From assembly GCA_025765595.1 (NCBI GenBank), contig JAIVFH010000528.1, forward strand, positions 1-16,086: a stretch of DNA of 16,086 nt, in the 5' to 3' direction. Below, one piece after another: positions 1-7,738 of the stretch. The notes under the pieces were generated by a model. The model worked only from the letters and a program-made list of their open reading frames with translations, was not told where the DNA came from and searched no databases. The DNA comes from Obelidium mucronatum (taxonomy: Eukaryota > Chytridiomycota > Chytridiomycetes > Chytridiales > Chytriomycetaceae). Positions within the stretch are counted from its first letter, which is position 1, and every line of letters starts with the position of its first letter. Both the position numbers and the translations under genes were made by a program.

Positions 1-88
1 ATTTAACGGAATAAGCGGGTCTTCAGAGCCCCATTCGCTTAGTGTCCATAGGGATGCTTTGCTCAGGTTTATTATTCGCATTTAAATT

Positions 89-138
89 CGATTATTTTAT
101 TTTTATCCAAAAGCGATTATTTTATTTTTATCCAAAAG
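89..138 (+). repeat. Tandem duplication of a 25-bp leader unit directly before the start codon
   Basis: Two identical 25-nt copies (89-113 and 114-138) lie back to back, and the second ends immediately before the ATG at 139. The unit is AT-rich and ends in ATCCAAAAG. It probably forms part of the 5' leader or core promoter of the SWIRM-JAMM gene. Positions 1-88 show nothing I can assign. Confidence 0.9.
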
Positions 139-2378
139 ATGGACCTTACCGACACGATCGATCTGATAGACGACAACCCACACCCTGAAGATACTCAAAC
201 ACATCCAATCCAGAATAAAACTGAACTCGAACCACAACATCGAGATCCTCAAACACCAGCAGCACCAGCAGCACCAACAGACAACCAACAAACAGCAGCC
301 TCAATCGTCCTCAATCCCGATCACGCCCACCCACTCGAAGTAAAAGCATGCCCCGAGTTTTTCACCAAAGAAGCGCAGAACCCGTTCCAACGAAACGGGA
401 AACCCAAAGCCAACCTCAAAAACGCTCAACGATATCTATTGATTAGAAACACTATTCTGAATGAGTGGATCCGGATTAAACCGAAATATCTGCTGAAATC
501 TGCTGTGAGGCCGTTGTTGAAGGGTTGGGGGAGATGATTTTTTTTAAACCTACATGTGTTCTGAAGAATGAAAAAAAAAAAAATCACACAGGGCAGGGCG
601 ATGTGCATGCAATCACACGCGTTCATGAATTCCTGGAGCGGATTGGATGCATTAATGTTGACCCTGATTTCACGGGTGTAAAAAGTTCCTCCATTTCTGT
701 CGCCATAAAGAAAAGAAAGTTGGATTCAACGGCGGAAGGAGGAGGAAGCAGTAATGAGCCAGCGGGAGGAGAAGAGGATGAAGATAATGGATGGCTCAAA
801 TTCTTTCAAGGGTTAGTATACTAGTTGGTGAAAATTCTTTGGCGAACTTGGCAAAGGGCAGCATAAGCGAGATTCTTGCTGTCTATTTTTGCGTGTGTGT
901 GTGCTCGGCTCGCAGCACTGGATTTTGATGTTAGGTACTAATGTAAACTCGAAAACACACTTAGTGAACCAGCAAAACGACAACGCCGAGTACGAAATCG
1001 ATTAGGAGAATGGGTCGACAGAAGTGAATTGACGGACGGACGAACAATAGTCCATGGCGAAGACGGGAAACCGCTGTCTGACGAAGAGCCAATAAGTGCG
1101 GCCGACATTGCAGAAGAACGACGGCTCATGATCAAAAATGCAAAGTACTTTACAGATGAAGAACTCATGAAACGTAAAAATGATTTTTTATTTGACTTTC
1201 ACGCGCGCGCAAGTCATCTCACAATCCTTTTTTTTTTTCTTTCTTTCTTTCTTTTAAGATGATCCTGAACTGGTCAAAAAGAAACGGCGTCAAATCCAGC
1301 GTCAGTATTACCACTACGGAAACGATATGGACGACGACATGAACGAATTTCGGCTCATTCCATTGGAAACTTATCAAAATCCTGAAACACAAGCACCCTT
1401 TAAAGTGATTGTGGAATCCAACGTGCAAATGGTGATTGACTTCCACGCGCATTTAGCAGAAACAGAAATTATCGGTCTGTTGGGTGGACGCTTTGATTCG
1501 AAAGAGCGGGTTCTGCATGTGGAAGATGTCTTTCCTTGTAAGAGTATCAGTACAACTATTCAGGTACAACAAAAAAAAAAACTGAAGGCATCAGGATGTT
1601 GAATAATAACTGTGGATAACACACTATTTTTTTAGTGTGAAATGGATCCTGAATCGGAAGTGAAGGCCCATATTCATTTCGCGTCTCAAAACAAGGTGGT
1701 TGTTGGCTGGTACCACTCCCACCCGACATTTGATCCAAATCCATCGATTCGGGATATTGAAACACAAACAGATCATCAGCACCTCTTTTTGCGAGATGGC
1801 GATGGAATCGAACCGTTTGTTGGGGCGATTTATTCACCCTATGATTCTCGAACAGAGGGTGTAGTGAGCAAATCTGAGTGGATGTGTGTGGGGAATCAGC
1901 TTTCAGATAGCGGAAAATATCGTGAGTTTCATTTTTTTTTCTTTTGGGGTGCAATTGTAACAATGTTCTGAACAACTTTTTTTTTTTGCAAAAAATTCCA
2001 ACAGGGAAACCCTTTTCTTGTGGTGCCACAATCAAGCCATCAAAAAAATTACCCCAGTCCGTTCTCAAACAGTTACTTACTCTAATTGATGAATTCAAGA
2101 CCTATGAATAGTGAGTGGTTGACTTGGATGTTTTAACCTGATCTGTATGTATCATCTAATTTTGCAACACACAACTTTATAAAAGTCGAGTCAAAATGGA
2201 CCACAAATACAAACCAACAATGACAAGACTAGAAAAGACCGTTGGATCTCTACAAATTAACGCGTTTACATCGCTTGATTTGGAAGGAGGGGATGTCGGT
2301 GACGCCGTGGCAGCGGCAGAGGAGTTTGTGTCGACGGTCAAGGACAAACTGAGTCTCGAGTTTTTAAATAAAAGCTGA
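139..2378 (+). CDS. SWIRM + JAMM (MPN+) deubiquitinase, MYSM1-like, seven exons
   Basis: Predicted metalloprotease that removes ubiquitin, by family likely from histone H2A in the nucleus. Exons: 139-523, 592-811, 965-1173, 1259-1563, 1636-1921, 2005-2110 and 2186-2378. All junctions are GT-AG and phase-consistent, giving 567 aa. The start is the first ATG after the tandem leader repeat. Residues about 70-150 form a SWIRM domain (CPEFF at the front; exon joining gives GQGDVHAITRVHEFLERIG). A charged linker follows. The JAMM domain, about 320-470, has every zinc-site residue: E341 in TEIIGLLGG, then HSHPTFDPNPSIRD giving H400, H402, S410 and D413. The DPNPSIRD stretch is the closest match to MYSM1. 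Animal MYSM1 also has a Myb/SANT domain ahead of SWIRM; none is seen here. The C-terminal 100 residues are helical and unassigned. The poly(A) signal lies in the last codons. Family is confident; substrate is inferred. Confidence 0.88.
2367..2372 (+). terminator. AATAAA poly(A) signal inside the last codons of the SWIRM-JAMM gene
   Basis: AATAAA reads in frame as Asn-Lys, followed by one codon and the TGA at 2376-2378. No other AATAAA occurs before the lipase start at 2487. The 108-nt spacer 2379-2486 has no other recognisable feature. Confidence 0.6.
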
Positions 2379-2486
2379 TTGGATTGGAACAAACAAAAGC
2401 AAACGCAGTCACGTTGAGTCACGGCTTGAACTTTTCCCGGAGAAACCACACAGTTTTTCCTTGAATTTCTTCTTTAATTGTTGCAC

Positions 2487-5037
2487 ATGGCCTCGACACT
2501 CACGACGCCGTCGCTGACGGCAAACTCGTCGCCGGACTTTGCGCCGCGCCGGCTCTCGCGCGGGCCGCCGTCGACGGACGGGCAGCTCCCGGAGGCGGCG
2601 CTGGCGCAGCGGCCGACGGCGGCGGCGGCGGCGGCGGGCGTCGACTACACGTCTGACTCGAGCGCGAGCGACCAGCTCGACCCGTTCGCGTCGGCAAACC
2701 CGTCGCCGCTGGCGCTGCGTCCGCGAACGCCAGCGTCAACTTCAACCCGGCGCGGCCGCGTGCCCGCCAAGCCGGCTGCCACAGCCACAGCGGACACGGA
2801 CAAACAAAACCAACCAAACCAGCGGCGTCGCCGTCGGAGTTCGGCGCCCGAAAAGACGCTGTTCAACGCCCGCACTCCCACATACTCCCACTCCCGCAAA
2901 CGATCCGCAGAAAAACCAGCTTCGCTGTCGTCAAAGTCGCCCGCGCGAAGCTCCTTCAGAATGTCGCTGTTTTTCACGCTGCTGCGGTATCCCATCTTGG
3001 TGAAGCCTCCTTTCTTTGCCACACAGTGGCACACACATGCAGTCACAACAACTAATATCAAAACACTTTCAGGTCATTATTCTTTCAATCATGGGCCTCG
3101 ATCTAACAGCCCTCCTCCTCGTACGACTCTTTGTATTCCTCTACGAGACATTTGTGGTTTCACAAGGCCCACACCGAAAACTCTTGGCACTGCTTTCCCT
3201 CTCTGACACGTACGCGCAATGGAAAATAGGCGCGTCGTATCTGGATTCCTTCATGAAACACGATGAATGGAAAAAACAGGAAGATCAGAATGAAATTTAT
3301 AATTCAAAGTTGATACGGAAAACGACGAGGAAGTTGAGGAGTGCGCGGTTTTTTGAGTCGGAACCTGGTGGGGGTGGTGGGGGTGATCCTAAAGAAGTCA
3401 TGAGGCATTTGACGCATGCATGTAAAAAGAACCATGGCGGGTGTATGAACGAAGCGCTGTATAGCAACACGTATCATGGCACCAAATTGGATGTGGAGGC
3501 GTTTTATCAGGAGCTTGAAGAGAGTATTGAGTTTGTTGCCTCGTCTCCCGCTTTGAAGTTGGATCAAAAGTTGTCGTTTTTCAAGTCTCTTTCAAGGAAT
3601 TATGGGTAAAGAAAACTTTTTTTTTGGTTTTGTTTTTGGTTCTGTGTAAAGTACTAACAAAAAAAAAAACAATCCCAGTCGAGCAGCTTTATCGCTCAGT
3701 GGCGGTGGAAGTCTAACTTATTATCATATGGGCGTGTTGAAATCTTTGTTTGAAGAAGGGATGCTACCGAACGTGATTACTGGAACCTCTGGAGGGTCAA
3801 TGCTTGCAGGTGAATACAATTTTTTGAACTTAAAACTCTTTTTTTTTTAACGAAACAAAAAAAAATTTGCAGCTCTTGTATGCACACGTACAGATGAAGA
3901 ACTAGCCTCTGAAGGAGTATTTGATGCCGACCGCGTTGTAGACAAGTTTAAAATCATGTCTGACCCATGGGCTGTTCGAATCAAGCGATTACTATCAGAA
4001 GGATATTTATTTGATCCAACAGAGCCCTTCAAAAAACTCGGAGAATTGACAAAAGGACATTTGACTTTTTTGGAAGCGTATAAAAAAACGGGGCGGATAT
4101 TGTGTATTTCAGTTGTTCCGGATGAGCCGAATCATGTTACGCCGGCAAAAGTTTTGAATTTCATGACTGTGAGTTTTTTTTTTTTGGACTATCTTTTGGA
4201 GACGGGTCTTAATTAAAGAATCGTTTTGGTTTTTTACCATCCCCTCCCTCTGTATAGGCTCCCGATGTCTTGATTTCAAGCGCGATTTGTGCATCTTGCG
4301 CCATCCCTTTAATACTGCCCCCCATCAAACTGTTGTGCAAAACGGAAGCTGGAGACTTTGTCCCGTATAGGGGTTCCGGAAAACTTTGGAGAGACGGGTC
4401 CATTCGATCAGATATTCCTGATTTGTCAATGTTGAATGTCACATTCCAAATTGTTTCCCAAGTGAACCCTCATATCACAATTGTGAGTTCAGTTTCTTTT
4501 TTCAATTGGTTGATTATTTATTGAAGTCCTTTCATTTTTTTATTATTATTATCCTTTTATTAGTTCTTTTACGAATCTCAAGGATCAGCAGGATGTCCAA
4601 CTCCACATCGCGGAGGCAGAGGATGGCGGGGCGGTTTCATTGCATCCTCCCTAATCCACATGATTGATTTAGACTTGAAAAAGTGGTTACGCCTCTGTAA
4701 AGATTTAAAGCTTCTCCCACCCATCATGGCGACCGACATTTCGTCCGTGTTCTTACAGCAATTTGATGGAACAGTTACAATCCTGCCCGCCAATTCGAAT
4801 GTCCTTCCTGACTGTGTGCATATCCTGGAAGATCCGAGTGTGCAGCAGTTGAAGGAGTATGTGTTGCAGGGGCAGTTGAAGGCGTTTCCGAAGTTGGGGA
4901 TGATTGGGCATCGGATGAGGATTGAGAAGTGTATACAGCGGGTGCGGGATAGATTGCTTGTGGGTGGTGGGGGTGGTGCTGGTGGTGGCATCAAACGGAG
5001 TGTTACTCGTTTCAGCACGACGGATCTCGATGATTGA
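2487..5037 (+). CDS. Patatin-type triacylglycerol lipase (Tgl3/4/5 - SDP1 family), six exons
   Basis: Lipid-droplet lipase expected to hydrolyse triacylglycerol. Exons: 2487-2999, 3073-3605, 3679-3809, 3873-4168, 4258-4482 and 4564-5037; all GT-AG and in phase, 723 aa. ATG 2487 is the first ATG in frame. Residues 1-155 are a GC-rich, Ser/Ala/Pro/Arg low-complexity segment. A hydrophobic segment follows (about 160-200, spanning the first intron), then a DUF3336-like region with YAQWKIGASYLD. The patatin core starts near 349: oxyanion loop GGGS (357-360), nucleophile elbow GTSGGS with Ser386, and the catalytic Asp537 in WRDGS. SQVNPH and HRGGRGWRGGF are as in fungal members. The serine-aspartate dyad is intact. 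Two poly-glycine runs (near 3364-3384 and 4965-4990) look like loop insertions. Intron 3606-3678 has a perfect TACTAAC branch site. Which of Tgl3, Tgl4 or Tgl5 it matches best cannot be decided here. Confidence 0.92.
3652..3658 (+). promoter_or_regulatory. Yeast-type intron branch site TACTAAC
   Basis: TACTAAC lies 20 nt before the CAG acceptor at 3676-3678 in the second intron of the lipase gene. A near match, TACTAAT, occurs 21 nt or so before the acceptor of the second intron of the SWIRM-JAMM gene (about 937-943). Confidence 0.7.
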
Positions 5038-5066
5038 ATTTGATTGATTGAAAAGAGACAAAGTAA

Positions 5067-5072
5067 AATAAA
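5067..5072 (+). terminator. AATAAA poly(A) signal of the lipase gene
   Basis: The hexamer sits 30 nt after the lipase stop codon and 8 nt before the ATG of the possible small ORF at 5080, so the two transcription units would be nearly touching. Confidence 0.6.
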
Positions 5073-5079
5073 AGAAAAA

Positions 5080-5190
5080 ATGCTGACCGCGCAGCCGCCC
5101 AAAGTCGCGGCGCTGGTCCTCGCGCACGCAACGCTGCAGGCGACGCTCCGGTTTTTGTTCTTTGGCTACTTTCTTTCCTTTTCTTTTTGA
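5080..5190 (+). CDS. Possible 36-aa hydrophobic micropeptide
   Basis: A short ORF starts with an ATG in an A-rich context (AAAGAAAAAATG) just after the lipase poly(A) signal. It ends with TGA at 5188-5190 and is followed by overlapping AATAAA hexamers at 5198-5207. The peptide starts MLTAQPPKVAALVLAHATLQ and its second half is strongly hydrophobic, compatible with one membrane helix. The first 70 nt are very GC-rich, like the 5' ends of the lipase and methyltransferase genes. I recognise no family. It could equally be a 5' leader segment of the histone gene, part of an unrecognised spliced gene, or non-coding; a minus-strand reading of the same stretch is also open. Confidence 0.25.
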   Translation: MLTAQPPKVAALVLAHATLQATLRFLFFGYFLSFSF

Positions 5191-5220
5191 AACGCCCAAT
5201 AAATAAAGTGCAATGACAGA
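5175..5220 (+). promoter_or_regulatory. CT-rich tract plus TTTTTGAAACGCC leader element, copy 1
   Basis: A pyrimidine tract leads into TTTTTGAAACGCCCAA and, after an A-rich spacer, GCAATGAC. Nearly the same arrangement precedes the methyltransferase start at 6027-6070. It lies about 100 nt upstream of the histone start and may be its core promoter. The ATG at 5213 opens only a 23-codon frame, so it would be an upstream ORF if transcribed. Confidence 0.4.
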
Positions 5221-5288
5221 CTCATTTGTAAAAAGAATCTCGAAAGTTTCTTTCAACACAAGCTCCCCCTTATTGGTATTTTAACAAG

Positions 5289-5523
5289 ATGACGTGGATC
5301 AAGAGTACCAAGAATGCAGCGGTACCTCCAGCAGCCAATGGGGCACAAGATCAAGGAGCCGTTCCTAGTAGCAAGGCTCATGCCACAGCAGGAGTGAAAA
5401 AACGCCACCGCTACAGACCTCCTGCCACAGTAGCACAGCGGCAACTTCGAATCTGCCAAAAGGCAACAGAGCTCCTTATTCGAAAAATGCCATTTCAACA
5501 ATTGGTATGTGTTTTAAAGCCTG

Positions 5524-5554
<31 letters not shown>

Positions 5555-5721
5555 ACCAACTGTAATATCGACAGATTCGTGAGGCTGCATATGAGGTTAA
5601 ACCGGATCTAACATTCCAAACATCTGCTCTTGGTTGTTTGCAAGAAGCCACAGAGGCGTATTTGGTGCGTTTAATGGAGGATGCAAACTGTGAATTTGAG
5701 CATGCTTTCCGAAATAAATAG
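5289..5721 (+). CDS. Divergent histone H3 variant lacking helix alpha-3 in the simple reading
   Basis: Exons 5289-5504 and 5575-5721 (intron with a 29-T tract) give 120 aa. Residues about 36-108 match the H3 fold: [17 protein letters not shown] (alpha-N), [14 protein letters not shown] (alpha-1), the same loop-1 length as canonical H3, then [17 protein letters not shown] (alpha-2). The tail lacks the ARTKQ and ARKS modification motifs and is Ala/Pro-rich. After alpha-2 the reading is [10 protein letters not shown] and stop. HA and R align with H113-A and R116 of H3, but helix alpha-3 with D123 is absent. AATAAA is embedded in the last two codons. A different ending is possible by splicing from GTGAAT at 5690 to 5776 or 5830 (see the next entry). 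The loop length argues against an ordinary CENP-A, though a centromeric role cannot be excluded. Confidence 0.8.
5713..5718 (+). terminator. AATAAA embedded in the stop context of the H3 variant
   Basis: AAT AAA encode the last two residues, Asn-Lys, and TAG follows directly. Confidence 0.5.
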
Positions 5722-5775
5722 GGGATAATATAGGGGCATGGAATTTATGAATTCCCTGGCTCCTTTTTTTCCAAG

Positions 5776-5909
5776 CCAAATTGTGCAAAGTGTGCAGTGC
5801 AATTTGCAAGGCCATCAAGGCCATTGCAGGTGTAGGTCGACTCAGATTGCGGAGCGTTGCGGATATTCAAAAAATTGTATCACCCATGAAGATTCCGGGT
5901 GAACTTTGA
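5776..5909 (+). other. Possible alternative third exon of the H3 variant (helix alpha-3)
   Basis: A GTGAAT donor at 5690 splits the codon after EDAN. Acceptor TTCCAAG ending at 5775 (after a T8 tract) and acceptor TTGCAG ending at 5829 both open the same frame, which reads RLRLRSVADIQKIV and stops with TGA at 5907-5909. DIQ occurs where H3 has D123-I-Q of alpha-3. With acceptor 5829 the spacing from EDxN to DIQ is three residues shorter than in H3; with 5775 it is 16 longer than that. The spliced form gains the alpha-3 aspartate but loses the H113/R116 equivalents seen in the unspliced reading. The rest of 5910-6026 shows nothing assignable. Confidence 0.35.
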
Positions 5910-6026
5910 CACTCTGCACTCCTCCGCAGAGATTGACACCAAGGGTTGTGTCTAAAATAGCGAGATATTCAGGAAGCGGGATAGTTGACCCGTTTTTGCC
6001 AGTGTGGGTGGTTTGGTTTCAGATTT

Positions 6027-6070
6027 TCTTTTCTTTTTCTTTTTTGAAACGCCGAACAACGAAGCAATGA
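6027..6070 (+). promoter_or_regulatory. CT-rich tract plus TTTTTTGAAACGCC leader element, copy 2
   Basis: This is the second occurrence of the element at 5175-5220. The CT tract, GAAACGCC, an A-rich spacer and GCAATGAC line up, and here the ATG is the methyltransferase start codon at 6067. Conservation on both sides of GAAACGCC suggests a shared core promoter and leader. Confidence 0.45.
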
Positions 6071-6861
6071 CCGACCCGTCATCGGACACCGACACCGACT
6101 CTGATATCGCAGCCTTCGACGCAGACTTGTTCCTCGAGCCGGCAGGGTTCCGGCCGGCGACGCCGCCGCCGTCGTTCGAGGCGTTTGCAATCGGAGGCCG
6201 CACGCTGCAGATTGAGCTGATTGGCGGGCGCGACTCGCTGTGGGCGCACCGCGTGTGGAACGGCGGCGTGGCGCTCGCACGCGCCGTCGCCGGCGGGCGC
6301 GTCGCCGTTGCTGGCCGCCGCGTGCTGGAGCTCGGCGCCGCCGCCGCGCTGCCGGCGCTGCTCGCCGCATCGGCCGGCGCCGAGTGCGTCGTGGCGACCG
6401 ACTTCCCGGACCCGCGGCTGCTCGCCACAATCGCCAGAAACTGCGCGAAAAATTGCGGCGACGAAGTCGGGCGCGGCGCCCTCAAAGTCGTCGGCCACCA
6501 GTGGGGCCACGATCTCGCGCCTGTGCTGGCTGCGCTGCCGGACACCCGCAGAAAGTTTGACGTTATCTTTCTGGCCGACCTCATCTTCAACCACACCGAG
6601 CACGCCGCGTTGCTCAAAACGTGCGCCGCCGCGCTGGAGCCAAGTCCGCAGTCGTGCATGTACATTTACTTTTCTCATCATAATGTGCATTGGGCGGATA
6701 AGGATATGAAGTTTTTTGACCTTGCGACCGAGGCCGGCTTTTTGTATGAAAAGCTGGATTCGGTTAAAGCAGAGGCAATGTTTCCTGATGATACGGGGGA
6801 TTTGGAGGTAAGGACGACGGTTCATTGTTATCGAATGTGGAGGGAATACTTTAATAAATGA
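6067..6861 (+). CDS. Efm7-like (Nnt1) protein N-terminal / lysine methyltransferase
   Basis: Single exon, 264 aa, about the length of yeast Efm7, which methylates the N terminus and nearby lysine of elongation factor eEF1A in the cytosol. The start is the ATG at 6067; the frame is open upstream, but only through the CT-rich leader. Family landmarks in order: DLFLEPAGFRP, DSLWAHRVWNGG (usually LWGHxLWN), the seven-beta-strand SAM fold with VLELG at 86-90, VVATDFPD (strand 2 acid), GHQWG, FLADLIFNHTEH, and the C-terminal GDLEVRTTVHCYRMW. Oddity: motif I, normally GAGAG, reads G90-A-A-A-A-L, so the glycines that wrap SAM are lost. Strong GC bias covers 6110-6660 and stops abruptly. The end is Asn-Lys-stop with AATAAA inside it. 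Confidence 0.88.
   Translation: MTDPSSDTDTDSDIAAFDADLFLEPAGFRPATPPPSFEAFAIGGRTLQIELIGGRDSLWAHRVWNGGVALARAVAGGRVAVAGRRVLELGAAAALPALLAASAGAECVVATDFPDPRLLATIARNCAKNCGDEVGRGALKVVGHQWGHDLAPVLAALPDTRRKFDVIFLADLIFNHTEHAALLKTCAAALEPSPQSCMYIYFSHHNVHWADKDMKFFDLATEAGFLYEKLDSVKAEAMFPDDTGDLEVRTTVHCYRMWREYFNK
6853..6858 (+). terminator. AATAAA overlapping the end of the methyltransferase gene
   Basis: AAT AAA are the last two sense codons and TGA follows directly. Confidence 0.55.
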
Positions 6862-6903
6862 TGATGCGGTATTTCATTTTTTTTTTCATTCTCTCTCTGT
6901 TTG

Positions 6904-6983
6904 TTCTTCAACCGCCGAAGGCGGTGTATTCTTCAACCGCCGTAGGCAAAAGGTGTATTCTTCAACCGCCGAAGGCGGTGTAT
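6904..6983 (+). repeat. Three tandem units carrying GC-rich mini-hairpins
   Basis: Three units of about 25-29 nt begin with TTCTTCAACCGCCG and end in GGTGTA. Units 1 and 3 contain a perfect 6-bp stem with a 3-nt loop (ACCGCC-GAA-GGCGGT at 6911-6925 and 6965-6979). The middle unit (6928-6956) has GTAGGCAAAAGG in place of the right arm, which breaks the stem. The array lies about 45 nt after the methyltransferase stop in otherwise AT-rich DNA. Confidence 0.85.
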
Positions 6984-7047
6984 TCTTTTTATAAGATTTA
7001 ATAAATTACTGTCGTAGTGTTCCTGTTCTTTCAACAAAATATTTATA

Positions 7048-7079
7048 TTTATCCCCACAGACGTTTATCCCCACAGACG
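7048..7079 (+). repeat. 16-bp tandem duplication TTTATCCCCACAGACG x2
   Basis: Two perfect copies lie at 7048-7063 and 7064-7079. The core CCCCACAGAC is the reverse complement of GTCTGTGGGG, which is found in repeat copies B and C at about 7819 and 10027. Confidence 0.9.
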
Positions 7080-7081
7080 AA

Positions 7082-7430
7082 GTGTGGGTTTCCAGGCGTT
7101 TATCTGGATGGACTAAAAAAAAATTTTCACTCTCTCACTCACTGCATCTGAAAAGTGAGAAACCCTAATGACGATAGAAAACATCAAGTCGCAATGCCAT
7201 CCCCACCACCACACTCCATCATCAAACATCAAAGCGGCACTGTAGAGGGCTATCACATTGATGCTATGGGCATGAATCAGCGAATGGTGGTTATTTATTG
7301 TATCTGTAGTCTTTGTATGCGTCATGCTGTTGCATCTCTTCACCTTCACAATATGACTGGGTCCAAACTCTGCGCCATACAAGGCACAGACTTTCTTCCC
7401 TGCCATTTTCCCATTCATTTTTCTGCTGGA
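7082..7430. repeat. Dispersed repeat, copy A
   Basis: This stretch is clearly related to copy B at 7819-8128, although diverged and with indels. Shared blocks include GGATGGACT plus an A-run and TTTTCAC (7106-7130 and 7846-7870), GCCATCCCCACCACCACA, ATGAATCAGCGA, TTTATTGTATCTGT, and a 60-nt block beginning CCAAACTCTGC. The minus strand is open over this copy (7113-7646, 177 codons) and contains AGKKVCALYGAEFG. No terminal repeats or target duplications could be placed. Nature unknown; possibly a decayed mobile element or a pseudogene pair. Confidence 0.7.
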
Positions 7431-7448
7431 TACTGGCCTCTTGAATAG

Positions 7449-7738
7449 TGTTGCGTCGCTTCCTGGGCTTGCACGCAGGATAACTTCAAAATTGTCTGGA
7501 ATTGCCGGTGACGTCAGCGTTGCGTGGTGGCGACAACACGACTTGTTGATTGATGTAAGGGGCTCTTGCTGCATGATGCTTCCTGCACCAATGTGTCTCG
7601 GCCATCTGTGAGTATATTCGACAAGTTGAACTATTGCATTGTTCACTGATCGCGCAAAGGGTTTCTAAGTGCGAAAGTAATGTTAAAACAACGTTACCTG
7701 TGCTTGCAGGAAGCAACGGCTGGAAAAAATGACGAGGA
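7449..7738. other. Spacer between repeat copies A and B
   Basis: I see no gene on either strand with family features. The minus-strand frame that crosses copy A extends into this stretch but resembles nothing I know. Confidence 0.5.

Noticed and set aside
1556..2098. 180-codon minus-strand ORF opposite JAMM exons
   Set aside because: The plus strand encodes a complete JAMM zinc site with valid splice junctions.
2500..3061. Antisense and alternative frames over the lipase 5' end
   Set aside because: Same GC-rich shadow effect. The plus frame continues into the hydrophobic segment and lipase domain through a valid intron.
4578..5259. Minus-strand frames opposite the last lipase exon and the small-ORF region
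   Set aside because: The lipase exon is well supported and the antisense frames show no family features. The lysine-rich frame near 5260-5070 was considered but has nothing to support it.
5289..5721. Calling the histone CENP-A
   Set aside because: Loop 1 has the canonical H3 length and FQTSA rather than the CENP-A pattern; only the tail and the C terminus are unusual.
5736..5751. Small inverted repeat GGAATT-TATG-AATTCC after the histone stop
   Set aside because: A six-base stem in AT-rich DNA is expected by chance and has no clear role.
5952..6825. Long minus-strand frames (about 237 and 248 codons) opposite the methyltransferase
   Set aside because: They result from the GC-rich coding strand. 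The plus strand has a full Efm7 family match and the antisense products are Arg/Ala-rich without motifs.
7113..7646. 177-codon minus-strand ORF as an intact gene
   Set aside because: No recognisable domain, and it overlaps a degenerate repeat; kept only as an observation on coding-like conservation.
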